Below are positions 19,205 through 26,630 of a DNA stretch of 64,000 nucleotides, piece by piece. The position numbers were made by a program, and so were the translations under genes. Source of the DNA: Planctomycetia bacterium. Its GTDB lineage: Bacteria; Planctomycetota; Planctomycetia; Pirellulales; UBA1268. The notes under the pieces were generated by a model. It did not search any database. It was not told the DNA's origin and worked only from the letters and a program-made list of their open reading frames with translations. Position 1 is the stretch's first letter, and every line of letters starts with the position of its first letter. Location of the stretch: assembly GCA_014192425.1 (NCBI GenBank), contig BJHK01000004.1, forward strand, positions 62,001 through 126,000, written 5' to 3'.

Positions 19205-20989
19205 GTGCCGAAGCGCTGGCATATCAGTCCCCACGACCGTGCGGCGGTCGCGGCCCTGGAGCGGTCGGCCGGGATACCGGGCGTCGTAGCCAGCCTGCTC
19301 GTCGCCCGTGGCGTCACCGACGCGGCCACCGCCCGCACCTTCCTCGGCGGCACGATGTCCGACCTGCGCGACCCCGAGCTGCTCCCCGGCGTGCCCGCCG
19401 CAGCCGAGCGGATCCTCGCCGCCGCGCGGGCGGGGCGGAAGATCGTCGTCTACGGCGACTACGACGCCGACGGCATGTGCGCCACGGCGATTCTCATGGG
19501 CTGCCTCGAGGCGATCGACGCCAAGGCGAGCTGGTACGTGCCCGACCGTGTGGAGGAGGGATACGGGCTCAACGTCCAGGCCCTCGATTCTCTGGCCGCC
19601 GACGGTGCGAGCCTGGTGGTCACCGTCGACTGCGGCATCGCCAGCGTGGCCGAGGCGGCCCGGGCCCGCGAACTGGGCCTGGAGCTGATCGTCACCGATC
19701 ACCACTCCTTCGCCGACACGCTCCCCGCGGCTGACGTGCTCGTCCATCCGCGGCTCCCGGGGGCGGGCTACCCGTTCGGCGAATTGTGCGGTGCCGGCGT
19801 GGCCTTCAAGCTCGCCTGGGCGATCGCCACGCGGGCCAGCGGCGCCCGGCAGGTGACGCCGCGGCTGCGGGCGATGCTCCTCCGCGGCATGGGCCTGGCG
19901 GCGCTGGGCACCGTCGCCGACGTCGTGCCGCTCCTCGACGAGAACCGAATCTACGTCAAGCACGGCCTGGAGTGCCTGCGGCAGCGCGGCGGCGCCGGCA
20001 TCACACGGCTCATCGAGCTCGCCGGTCTCCACGAGAAATCTTCGCTCGAGAGCGAGGACGTGGCCTTCCGGCTGGCACCGCGGCTCAACGCGGCCGGCCG
20101 GCTCGGCCAGGCGGCCTGCGGCATCGAACTGTTGACGACGGCCGACGAGGCCCGGGCCGTGAGCCTCGCCGACTACCTCCACGAGCTCAACGCCCAGCGC
20201 GAGACCGAGGAGCGGAGCATCCAGCTGGCGGCGACGAAGCAGGCCAAGGAGCAGTTCGATCCGCTGGCCGATCCGGCGCTCGTCCTCGCCGACCGCGGCT
20301 GGCATGCCGGCGTGATCGGCATCGTCGCTGGCCGGCTCGCCGACCGCTGGCACCGGCCGGTGGTGATGATCGCCCAGGACATGCATCAGGGACGGCCGGC
20401 GATCGGCAGCCTCCGCAGCGTGCCAGGATTCGACGTCCACGCGCCGCTCATGGCCTGTCGCGGGCTGCTCGTCAGCTGCGGGGGTCACGCCGCGGCCGCC
20501 GGCCTGCGGATCGACGACGCCAACATCGACGCCTTCCGGGCGGCGTTCTGCGCCGCGGTCGACGAGCGGCTGCCGGCGACGCTCCGCCGTGCCCAGATCA
20601 CGATCGAGGGGGAGACGACGCTCGCCGGCCTGACGCTCGACACGGTCAACCAGCTCGAGCGGCTGGCGCCGTTCGGGCAGGGCAACCGCCGGCCGATCCT
20701 CTGCGCCTCGAGCGTCCGGCTCGCCGAGGCCCCGCGGGCGATCGGTGCCGGCGGCAAGCACCTGGCGATGCAGTTCGTCCAGCACGGCGCGAAGATCCGC
20801 GGCGTCGCCTTCGGCGCCGCCGAGTGGCTCCCCCATCTCCCCGCGCCGGGCCAGCCGTTCCACGTCGCCTTCAAGCCCAAGATCAACGAGTTCAAGGGGC
20901 GACGGACCGCCGAGATGGAGGTCATCGACTGGCGTCCGGAGGGGATCGACGTCGCCGCCGACCTGCCGGAACTGGTCGCGGCGTCGTAG
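19205..20989 (+). CDS. recJ: Single-stranded-DNA-specific exonuclease RecJ
   Basis: 5'-3' ssDNA exonuclease of the DHH phosphoesterase superfamily, acting in recombination and mismatch repair. At 594 residues it has motif I VVYGDYDADGM (80-91), VDCGIA, DHH in VTDHHSF (165-167), and DHHA1 signature CGGHAAAAG (about 430), then the OB-fold C-terminal domain. The start is GTG 19205, preceded by GGAAGGGAA. Longer upstream reading in this frame overlaps the divergent YkgJ gene and is excluded. A TATACT at 19148-19153 could be its -10. Confidence 0.95.
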   Translation: MPKRWHISPHDRAAVAALERSAGIPGVVASLLVARGVTDAATARTFLGGTMSDLRDPELLPGVPAAAERILAAARAGRKIVVYGDYDADGMCATAILMGCLEAIDAKASWYVPDRVEEGYGLNVQALDSLAADGASLVVTVDCGIASVAEAARARELGLELIVTDHHSFADTLPAADVLVHPRLPGAGYPFGELCGAGVAFKLAWAIATRASGARQVTPRLRAMLLRGMGLAALGTVADVVPLLDENRIYVKHGLECLRQRGGAGITRLIELAGLHEKSSLESEDVAFRLAPRLNAAGRLGQAACGIELLTTADEARAVSLADYLHELNAQRETEERSIQLAATKQAKEQFDPLADPALVLADRGWHAGVIGIVAGRLADRWHRPVVMIAQDMHQGRPAIGSLRSVPGFDVHAPLMACRGLLVSCGGHAAAAGLRIDDANIDAFRAAFCAAVDERLPATLRRAQITIEGETTLAGLTLDTVNQLERLAPFGQGNRRPILCASSVRLAEAPRAIGAGGKHLAMQFVQHGAKIRGVAFGAAEWLPHLPAPGQPFHVAFKPKINEFKGRRTAEMEVIDWRPEGIDVAADLPELVAAS

Positions 20990-21042
20990 CATTCAACGTC
21001 CGGCGCGTCCCATCCCTCTGCGTTACCCCGAGGAGTCAGCCC

Positions 21043-22416
21043 GTGTCCGAAGCCAATCTTTCGACCGCGACCCGCGGCTGGCGGCTGACGATCACGGCCT
21101 GCCTGCTCGCCGCCCTGCCCGTGGCCTGCCGTGGCGACGACTGGCCACAGTGGCGCGGGCCGCGCCGCGACGGCGTCTGGCGGGAGCGCGGCATCGTGGC
21201 GACGATCCCGGCGGCGGGGCTGCCGGTGAAGTGGCGGACCGCGGTCGGCGGGGGCTACGGCGGCCCGGCCGTCGCCGGCGGCCGCGTCTACCTGCTCGAC
21301 TACGTGCGGCGCGAGGGGACGGTGGCCAACGCCCCCAACGAGCGGACCGCGCTCGCCGGCAACGAGCGCGTCCTGTGCTTCGACGCTGCCAACGGCCAGC
21401 TTGTCTGGAAGCACGAGTACGACTGCCCGTATTCGATCTCCTACGCGTCGGGTCCGCGCTGCACGCCGACGGTCGCCGACGGCCGCGTCTATGCGCTCGG
21501 CGCCGAGGGACGGCTCTGCTGCCTCGACGCGAACGACGGCACGGTCGTCTGGGAAAAGGACCTGAACCGCGACTATGGGGCGCCGGTGCCGCTGTGGGGC
21601 TTCTGCGGCCATCCGCTGGTCGAGGGAGACGCTCTGGTCTGCCTCGTCGGCGGCCCGGGCAGCGTGGCGGTGGCGTTCGACCGGCGCACGGGCCGCGAAC
21701 TCTGGAAGGCGCTGACGGCCAGCGAGTCGGGCTACTGCCCGCCGACGATGATCGAGGCGGCGGGTGTCCGGCAGCTGCTGATCTGGGATGCCGACAAGCT
21801 CAACAGCCTCGACCCGCGAACCGGGTCCGTCCACTGGTCGCAGCCGCTCAAGCCGATGTACGGGATGTCGATCATGGCCCCGCAGGTTGCCGACGGTCCG
21901 GACGGCAAGGTGCTGTTCGCAAGCGGCATCGGCCGGGTCGGCGCCCTCTTCAAGCTTGCGGCCGACAAGCCCGGCGCCGCGGTCCTGTGGCGCGGCGAGC
22001 CGAAGTCGGCGGTGTACTGTGCCAACAGCACGCCGTTCATCGCGGGCGACACGCTCTACGGCTGCGACTGCGACACCGGCATGCTCACGGCGGTTGACCT
22101 GTCGACGGGCCGGCGGCTCTGGGAGACGGCGGCCCCGACGACGGGCAACAGGCGCGGCAAACATGGCACGGCGTTCCTCGTCCGCGAGGAGTCGGCGGCG
22201 GGGCCGGTGCGGGTCTGGCTGTTCTCCGAGACGGGCGACCTGGTCCTCGCCCGGCTGTCGGCGGAGAAGTACGAGGAGATCGGGCGGACGCACCTCGTCG
22301 AGCCTACGAACGAGTGCTTCGGCCGCGAGGTGGTGTGGAGTCATCCGGCCTTCGCAGGCGGCTGCATCGTCGTCCGCAACGACAGGGAACTGGTCTGCGT
22401 GCGGGCGGCCGAGTGA
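21043..22416 (+). CDS. Exported PQQ-type beta-propeller protein
   Basis: A 457-residue protein with a signal sequence (LTITACLLAALPVACRG) and PQQ-like beta-propeller blades: DDWPQWRGPRRDGVW, LDYVRREGTV, CFDAANGQLVWKHEY, CLDANDGTVVWEKDL, FDRRTGRELWKAL, LDPRTGSVHWSQPL, VDLSTGRRLWETA. Such outer-membrane or periplasmic propellers are abundant in planctomycetes and are often scaffolds, not dehydrogenases; no quinone-binding residues are claimed. The GTG at 21043 is chosen because GAGGAG lies 7 nt upstream. It follows recJ by 53 bp. Confidence 0.85.
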   Translation: MSEANLSTATRGWRLTITACLLAALPVACRGDDWPQWRGPRRDGVWRERGIVATIPAAGLPVKWRTAVGGGYGGPAVAGGRVYLLDYVRREGTVANAPNERTALAGNERVLCFDAANGQLVWKHEYDCPYSISYASGPRCTPTVADGRVYALGAEGRLCCLDANDGTVVWEKDLNRDYGAPVPLWGFCGHPLVEGDALVCLVGGPGSVAVAFDRRTGRELWKALTASESGYCPPTMIEAAGVRQLLIWDADKLNSLDPRTGSVHWSQPLKPMYGMSIMAPQVADGPDGKVLFASGIGRVGALFKLAADKPGAAVLWRGEPKSAVYCANSTPFIAGDTLYGCDCDTGMLTAVDLSTGRRLWETAAPTTGNRRGKHGTAFLVREESAAGPVRVWLFSETGDLVLARLSAEKYEEIGRTHLVEPTNECFGREVVWSHPAFAGGCIVVRNDRELVCVRAAE

Positions 22417-22490
22417 CGGCCGCTGGCGGCCGGTGCGGCCGGTGCGGCCGACGCACGGGGCCGGCAGAACCCGAAAAAACGAAAGCGGCG

Positions 22491-22519
22491 TTGTCCCGCG
22501 GCCGGCCTGCGGGTACCCT
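22491..22519 (+). promoter_or_regulatory. Candidate promoter of tRNA-Pro
   Basis: TTGTCC (22491-22496), a 17-nt spacer and TACCCT (22514-22519), about 50 bp upstream of the tRNA. The -10 is a moderate match. The CCGGC-TTCG-GCCGG hairpin just upstream of the tRNA could act in processing. Confidence 0.35.
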
Positions 22520-22570
22520 TAGAAGCCTGTTCCCTGCGGGGTCCGGCTTCGGCCGGGATGCCACGCGAAT

Positions 22571-22645
22571 CGGGGCGTAGCTCAGCCTGGCTAGAGCGCT
22601 ACGTTCGGGACGTAGAGGTCGCATGTTCGAATCATGTCGCCCCGA
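22571..22645 (+). tRNA. tRNA-Pro (anticodon CGG)
   Basis: 75-nt cloverleaf: acceptor stem CGGGGCG (22571-22577) pairs with CGCCCCG (22638-22644), with discriminator A. The anticodon stem CTACG/CGTAG holds loop TTCGGGA, giving anticodon CGG (22606-22608), so Pro for CCG codons. The T arm is GCATG-TTCGAAT-CATGT. CCA is not encoded. The debris of an integrase and of an IS91 element begins about 140 bp downstream, consistent with use of this tRNA as an integration site. Confidence 0.93.
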
Positions 22646-22684
22646 CTCGGTTGGAATGGTCTGAAAGCTGGCTCAGCTCGCTAC

Positions 22685-22701
22685 CTGCCGACGGTCGGCA
22701 G
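22685..22701 (+). terminator. Palindrome after tRNA-Pro (possible terminator or element end)
   Basis: CTGCCGAC-G-GTCGGCAG, 8-bp perfect arms, 40 bp after the tRNA. No U tract follows. A second perfect inverted repeat, AAACGGTGA-A-TCACCGTTT, lies at 22736-22754, just before the integrase remnant, with an extra CACCGTTT copy next to it. Either could be an operator or element end. Confidence 0.35.
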
Positions 22702-22784
22702 TGCCTTCGGGAAGCACCGATATTCGGTGAACGGTAAACGGTGAATCACCGTTTCACCGTTTCTGCTTCAAGGAGGTATCTGTC

Positions 22785-22972
22785 ATGGCTCGTCGCCCCA
22801 AGCCTCTCCACCCCCATCCCCCCTGCACGCAGACTCCGGGCACGCTCGGGTTCGAATCGCCGGCGAGGAGTTCTGGCTCGGTCACTACGGCAGTCCGCAG
22901 GCTTGCGTGGCAGGACCGGGCAATCTTTCAGGCGTCACCGGACGAGCTGCCCGTGATCGATATCCACATCCT
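22785..22972 (+). pseudogene. Chimeric debris: integrase N-terminus remnant joined to IS91 transposase C-terminus
   Basis: A strong AAGGAGGT lies 8 nt before ATG 22785, which opens MARRPKPLHPHPP, the typical start of planctomycete tyrosine integrases. After the poly-C run the family sequence continues in another frame (LHADSGHARVRIAGEEFWLGHYGSP, about 22825-22903), so it is frameshifted. From about 22911 the frame reads RAIFQASPDELPVIDIHIL, which I recognise as the extreme C-terminus of an IS91-family transposase. So a broken integrase start is joined to an IS91 end. Neither is functional. Confidence 0.65.
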
Positions 22973-22980
22973 GTGCCGGG

Positions 22981-23031
22981 ATCCCATGTCACGATGCGGA
23001 GAGACAGCGAGAAGAGCGGTTTCAAGGCCGG
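22981..23031 (+). mobile_element. IS91-family 3' end sequence, + orientation
   Basis: Contains CCATG-CACG-TGCGGA and the block GCGAGAAGAGCGGTTT followed by AAGGCCGG. The same pattern occurs in inverted orientation at 25180-25229, each time just beyond IS91 transposase C-terminal coding sequence. This marks it as the conserved downstream end of one element family. Confidence 0.6.
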
Positions 23032-23111
23032 CCTGCGCCGACACGGCAAATCCGGCCTTGAGCGTGGATAGGAAACTCCTTGGCAGCCCCAAGCGGGTGC
23101 CACATCCAGCC

Positions 23112-23711
23112 CTAACTGTCGAGTCCCATCCGCAAGGATCCCCGTGGCGAACCAAAGGCCGTTTCGATCTGGGCGAGCACCGCTTGCTCGGCGGGTGAGA
23201 CCCTCTTGCCGAAGCCGAGGAGGCCGCCGCTGACGCGGGCGACCTCACCGGCACGGTCTAGTATCTCGCGGCGCAAGGCCTCCAAGTCCTCGGCGGCCAT
23301 CCTTTCGCTCAAATGCTTGATATAGTCCCGCCAAGCCGCGAACATTTCGGGCGCGGGCCGGCGCTTCAGCCAATGCTCAAGGACCGGATAACGGCCGTTC
23401 TGCTGCCCGATGCCGGCGGCCTGGGCCATGGCCACGATTCGATCCCGTTCCTTGGCGGCCACCTCGCCGTCGGCCCAGGCAACCCAGACCAGCGGCACCA
23501 GCCCTAAAGCCGCAAGACTTTCCGCCGTGATCCCCAACCCTAGGAATCGATCCAGGATCGCTTCGTCGCGGATGCCCGAGACATGCGCAAGCTGCTGGCG
23601 GCGTTCACACTGATCGAGACGCTCGCGAAAAGCCTCGACGAGGTGCTTCTCGCGATTGTGAAATACGGCATCGATCAGAATACTCTGTTGGCTGCGAGAA
23701 GGGGTGGGCAT
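23112..23711 (-). CDS. TerB-like domain protein, uncharacterised
   Basis: A 199-residue soluble protein. The segment VPLVWVAWADGEVAAKERDRIVAMAQAAGI resembles the tellurite-resistance TerB fold (acidic metal-binding helix motif AWADGEV..ER). Flanks are helical and charged. ATG 23711 has a strong AAAGGAG RBS 6 nt upstream, so it is probably expressed. No other ter genes are nearby. It lies between two inverted IS91 ends, so it may have arrived with them. Confidence 0.6.
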   Translation of the reverse strand: MPTPSRSQQSILIDAVFHNREKHLVEAFRERLDQCERRQQLAHVSGIRDEAILDRFLGLGITAESLAALGLVPLVWVAWADGEVAAKERDRIVAMAQAAGIGQQNGRYPVLEHWLKRRPAPEMFAAWRDYIKHLSERMAAEDLEALRREILDRAGEVARVSGGLLGFGKRVSPAEQAVLAQIETAFGSPRGSLRMGLDS

Positions 23712-24138
23712 CGATTGCTCCTTTCAACGTACGGGGGCGTGCGGTCGTCGCGACAAGCGACAGACACCAGCCCCGGATTGCGGCCACCCACGGGCGGTTG
23801 GCACGGCTTGGGGCATCGTCGTGACTCGGCAACTGCATCGGCATTTTCCCAATCCGGAATCGCGACTCTCACCGAGCGGCCGGTGACGTGGCTCCGGATA
23901 CTGACGTCCGGTATGCCTGGATTCGTCGATCCCGAAGTCGCCCGATGTGGTCGGGAAGGGTCGCGGGATACGGCGTGCCCTGGTCCCTGAGAAGCCACTC
24001 CATTGATCGCCCTCCTGTGGGTTCGTTGTTCATGGTGGACGCTTCTATTCTTCGCCGCCCGCCATGAAAAAAACCCTCGATACTTTCTGGCCAACACATC
24101 GGAAATTCCTATGATTGGTCAGCCGTCGGGAGCACGCC
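23712..24138. other. Intergenic region with one small ORF and a LysR-type control region
   Basis: Apart from the 44-codon ORF at 23869-24003 no gene is supported. The 135 bp between that ORF and the divergent LysR-type gene would hold both promoters. It includes a palindrome-like ATCGGAAATTCCTATGAT at about 24098-24115, which has the size and dyad expected of a LysR-type site, but this is speculative. Confidence 0.5.
23869..24003 (-). CDS. Small ORF with strong RBS, unknown (possibly a truncated gene)
   Basis: A 44-codon frame, MEWLLRDQGTPYPATLPDHIG..., with GGAGGG 6 nt before ATG 24003. It is divergent from the LysR-type regulator and upstream of the TerB-like gene on the same strand. LysR regulators usually control the divergent gene, so this could be the remnant of the ancestral target or a genuine small protein. 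I do not recognise it. Confidence 0.35.
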   Translation of the reverse strand: MEWLLRDQGTPYPATLPDHIGRLRDRRIQAYRTSVSGATSPAAR

Positions 24139-25041
24139 ATGCACTGGCTCAACTACCACCACCTTCTCTATTTCTGGATGGCCGCGCGGGAGGGCAGCAT
24201 CTCGCGGGCCTGTCGCGCCCTGCATCTCACGCAGCCGACGGTGAGCGGCCAGATTCGCGAGCTCGAGCGGGCCCTTAAGACCAAGCTCTTCGAGCGGTCC
24301 GGCAGGTCGATCGCGCTCACCGACACGGGCCGGCTGGTCTATCGCTACGCCGACGAGATCTTCGCTCTGGGCCGTGACTTGCAGGATGCGCTGCACGACC
24401 GCCCACGCGGCCAGCCGTTGCGCTTCGCCGTGGGCGTGGCGGACACGCTGCCCAAGGTTCTCGTTCATCGCCTGCTCGCGCCGGCCTCGACGCTCCGCGA
24501 GGAGGTGCGGATCACGTGCATCGACGGACAGCCCGATCGCCTCTTGGCCGAGTTGGCGCTGCACGAATTAGATCTCGTCATCAGCGACTATCCGGCGCAG
24601 CCACGGCCCGGACTGAAGCTCTTCAATCACATGCTCGGCGAATGCGGGGTTAGTTTCTGTGCCACGCCGGCGCTCGCCAGACGACATCGGCGTGGATTCC
24701 CCCGCTCATTGTCCGGAGCGCCATTCCTGCTGCCGTATGGCAACACGGTGCTGCGCCGGTCGCTCGACCAGTGGTTCGACGACAACGGCATTCATCCCAC
24801 GGTCCGCGCCGAATTCGCCGACAGCGGGCTGTTGAAGGCGTTCGGCGCCTCCGGCGACGGCCTTTTCGCCGTGCCCACCGCGGTGGAGGCCGATGTGATC
24901 CGCGCCTACGGCGTGCGCGTGATTGGCCGAGAGAAGTCGATTCGGGAACGTTACTACGCGATCTCGGTGGAAAAACGGATCAAGCACCCGGCGGTCGTGG
25001 CGATCACGAGGGCCGCCAGGGGGATCCTGTCGGCGGAGTGA
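24139..25041 (+). CDS. LysR-family transcriptional regulator, NhaR-like
   Basis: A 300-residue LysR-type regulator. The N-terminus MHWLNYHHLLYFWMAAREGSI plus LTQPTVSGQIRELE is the winged HTH, with the NYHHLLYFW start typical of NhaR, the Na+-responsive activator of nhaA. The C-terminal effector-binding domain begins near PLRFAVGVADTLPK. ATG 24139 has GGGAG 6-7 nt upstream; a TTG at 24115 is less likely. No antiporter gene is nearby, so the regulon is unknown. It is bracketed by inverted IS91 ends. Confidence 0.85.
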   Translation: MHWLNYHHLLYFWMAAREGSISRACRALHLTQPTVSGQIRELERALKTKLFERSGRSIALTDTGRLVYRYADEIFALGRDLQDALHDRPRGQPLRFAVGVADTLPKVLVHRLLAPASTLREEVRITCIDGQPDRLLAELALHELDLVISDYPAQPRPGLKLFNHMLGECGVSFCATPALARRHRRGFPRSLSGAPFLLPYGNTVLRRSLDQWFDDNGIHPTVRAEFADSGLLKAFGASGDGLFAVPTAVEADVIRAYGVRVIGREKSIRERYYAISVEKRIKHPAVVAITRAARGILSAE

Positions 25042-25049
25042 CGCGGCAT

Positions 25050-25180
25050 TCAGGGGGCGCGTTGTCGCCGGCCGGTCAGGACGCGGAAGATTTCGCCGAT
25101 CGAGTGCCCGGACTCCAGCGAACGCCGCAAGAGCTGAGAAGAGTCCACCGCGTAGGTGCTGTTCTTCTCGATATACGTTC
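25050..25180 (-). pseudogene. C-terminal fragment of an unidentified gene
   Basis: On the minus strand, following the IS91 end, the frame reads GTYIEKNSTYAVDSSQLLRR, then SIGEIFRVLTGRRQRAP and a stop at 25050. It has normal protein-like composition but no start of its own, so it looks like the tail of a gene cut by the IS91 insertion. Product unknown. Confidence 0.35.
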
Positions 25181-25229
25181 CGGCCTTAAACCGCTCTTCT
25201 CGCGGGCCGTCCGCACCGTGGCATGGAAT
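25180..25229 (-). mobile_element. IS91-family 3' end sequence, - orientation
   Basis: Reverse complement carries ATGCCACGGTGCGGA and GCGAGAAGAGCGGTTTAAGG, matching 22981-23031 with a few substitutions and one indel. It follows the IS91 transposase remnant encoded to its right on the minus strand. Confidence 0.6.
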
Positions 25230-25851
25230 GCCGACAGAGGCAGTGGATGTCGCCACCACACCCCGGGCACTCCAGCGGAAAATCCTCGTCCACCCGCGCC
25301 AGCAGTTTCGCCCAGGCTTTTGCCTGACGTGTCGTGGGAGCGGGGTTTGTGATTGGCGTCGCCGCAGCCTTCCGCGACGCGTCCGCCGACTGCATGCCCG
25401 CCGGTCGCGTCCTCGCCGCGCTTGCCAATGTTCCCTTTTTCGCCAGCGATGTGACGGCTTTCCGCAGCCGGTGATTCGGGGCAAACACCCCGTGGCAGCG
25501 GTGCCGGTGTTTTCGCGGCGGCGGCACAAGGTCCGCCACACGATCAATGAACTCACACGGCGACAGCTCGACCATGTTGTCGTCGTTCGGATCCCTGCAT
25601 TCCCGCAGTCGGGTCGTCACGACCACTTCTTCGGCATCGCGAATGGATGCGGCAAGAAACTCCAATCGCTGCTCCTCGCTCACATACCGGGCGACCTTCG
25701 GCCGTCGCAGCCCATCGTCCAGTTCCTCGAGCGTCGCTTCGGAAACCAGCAACTGACCTCGTTCCCGCGCCCGTTCAAACGCTCGCCTGGGCGGCGAGCC
25801 GGAGAGCATGAGCGGGCTGACGACGACATTCGTGTCGAATACGAATCGCAC
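25186..25851 (-). pseudogene. PIN-domain gene truncated and fused in frame to an IS91 transposase remnant
   Basis: From GTG 25851 the first ~93 residues are a PIN-family toxin: VRFVFDTNVVVSPLMLSG, then LVSEATLEELDDGLRR and TTRLRECRDPNDD. The expected continuation after RDPNDDN (the third acidic site and C-terminal helix) is replaced from about 25572 by IS91 transposase sequence: FIDRVADLVPPPRKHRHRCH, GVFAPNHRLR, then AWAKLLARVDEDFPLECPGC and GGDI. The frame stays open to 25186. Upstream, separated from the GTG by one base, a frame ends GLPSESLTAILDER*, which looks like the tail of the cognate antitoxin. The PIN nuclease is probably inactive. Confidence 0.65.
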
Positions 25852-25931
25852 GTCACCGCTCGTCGAGAATCGCCGTGAGCGACTCGGACGGCAGGCCTTT
25901 CTCCGCCGCCGAACGCCCCACCTCGTCCTTT

Positions 25932-25957
25932 CCCAGATTTGGTGGCTGGCACCTTTT
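25932..25957. repeat. Solo copy of the RAYT element end
   Basis: 26 bp beginning CCCAGATTTGGTGGCTGG and continuing CACCTTTT, identical to the core of the 31-bp inverted repeats that flank the RAYT gene at 47797-48605. No transposase and no inverted partner are nearby. It lies between the broken PIN module and the intact Phd/PIN module. Confidence 0.8.
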
Positions 25958-25969
25958 TCCGCCCGTGCC

Positions 25970-25998
25970 TTGCCGCTCGTACACTGGTCATGTACACT
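25970..25998 (+). promoter_or_regulatory. Candidate promoter of the Phd/PIN operon
   Basis: TTGCCG (25970-25975), a 17-nt spacer and TACACT (25993-25998). Transcription would start near 26005, the A of the antitoxin ATG, giving a leaderless mRNA; no RBS is seen before that ATG. The -10 lies inside the second tandem repeat, so binding there would repress. Confidence 0.45.
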
Positions 25999-26004
25999 GG
26001 TCAT
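25979..26004 (+). repeat. 13-bp tandem direct repeat abutting the antitoxin start: likely autoregulatory operator
   Basis: GTACACTGGTCAT occurs twice head to tail (25979-25991 and 25992-26004), ending exactly at the ATG. Phd/YefM antitoxins repress their own operon by binding repeated sites at the promoter, so this is the expected operator position. The role is inferred. Confidence 0.6.
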
Positions 26005-26229
26005 ATGAAAATCTCCGCTTCTGAATTCAAGGCCCGTTGCCTGCGTCTCCTCGACCAGGTCAGTCGCACGGGCGAGGAACTGGTCATTCTCAAGCGCGGG
26101 CGGCCTGTTGCCCGCGTGGTGCCGGCCCGCGAGGACAAGCCCTGGCTGGCGCTTCGCGGCCGAGGGGCGTTCGTCGGCGATCCATTCGCGCCCGTGATCG
26201 CCGCGGCGGAGATCGAAGCCCTGCGATGA
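26005..26229 (+). CDS. Type II antitoxin, Phd/YefM family
   Basis: A 74-residue antitoxin that neutralises the adjacent PIN nuclease and should repress the operon. The N-terminal DNA-binding fold reads MKISASEFKARCLRLLDQVSRTGEELVILKRGRPVARVVP, the Phd/YefM signature; the C-terminal tail (about residues 50-74) would wrap the toxin. It overlaps the toxin start by 4 bp (ATGA), giving translational coupling. An in-frame open region extends 22 codons upstream but only through the operator repeats, so it is excluded. Confidence 0.88.
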   Translation: MKISASEFKARCLRLLDQVSRTGEELVILKRGRPVARVVPAREDKPWLALRGRGAFVGDPFAPVIAAAEIEALR

Positions 26230-26630
26230 CCAGGCCGCTCCTCGACACCCACGTCTGGGTCTGGTGGATGCTCGGCGATCCGCGGCTCCCGGACCGGGAA
26301 CGCGACCAACTCGACAGGCTGCCCGCCGCTCGCCGTCCCCTGCTCTGCGATATCAGCCTCTGGGAAGTCTCGCTGCTCGTGCAGTTCGGCCGGCTCGAAC
26401 TCGCCGATGATCTGGAGTCCTGGCTGGGGATCGCCGCGTCTCCCGCCACGGTCGAGGTTCAGCCGATCACGTCCGCGGCAGTCGTGACGATGACGAAACT
26501 GCCCAGGAGTTTTCACCAGGACCCGGCCGACCGCCTGATCGTGGCGACGGCCCGGGCACTCGATGTCCCGCTCGCCACGCACGATTCGCTCATCCGCCGG
26601 TCGCGGCTCGTGCCGCTCTGGACCGCCTGA
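26226..26630 (+). CDS. Type II toxin, PIN-domain ribonuclease (VapC-like)
   Basis: A 134-residue PIN-domain RNase, the toxin of the preceding antitoxin. Acidic residues are in the expected places: LLDTHVWVWW (Asp), DISLWEVSLL (Glu), and DPADRLIVATARALDVPLATHD (Asp pair), so the nuclease should be active. It overlaps the antitoxin by 4 bp. This PIN subgroup pairs with Phd antitoxins and typically cleaves tRNA or rRNA; the exact target is unknown. Confidence 0.88.
   Translation: MTRPLLDTHVWVWWMLGDPRLPDRERDQLDRLPAARRPLLCDISLWEVSLLVQFGRLELADDLESWLGIAASPATVEVQPITSAAVVTMTKLPRSFHQDPADRLIVATARALDVPLATHDSLIRRSRLVPLWTA

Noticed and set aside
19058-20992. 644-codon minus-strand frame
   Set aside because: Antisense to RecJ; no conserved motif of its own.
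22741-22956. 71-codon ORF before the integrase remnant
   Set aside because: A different frame from the MARRPKP start and without protein-family character.
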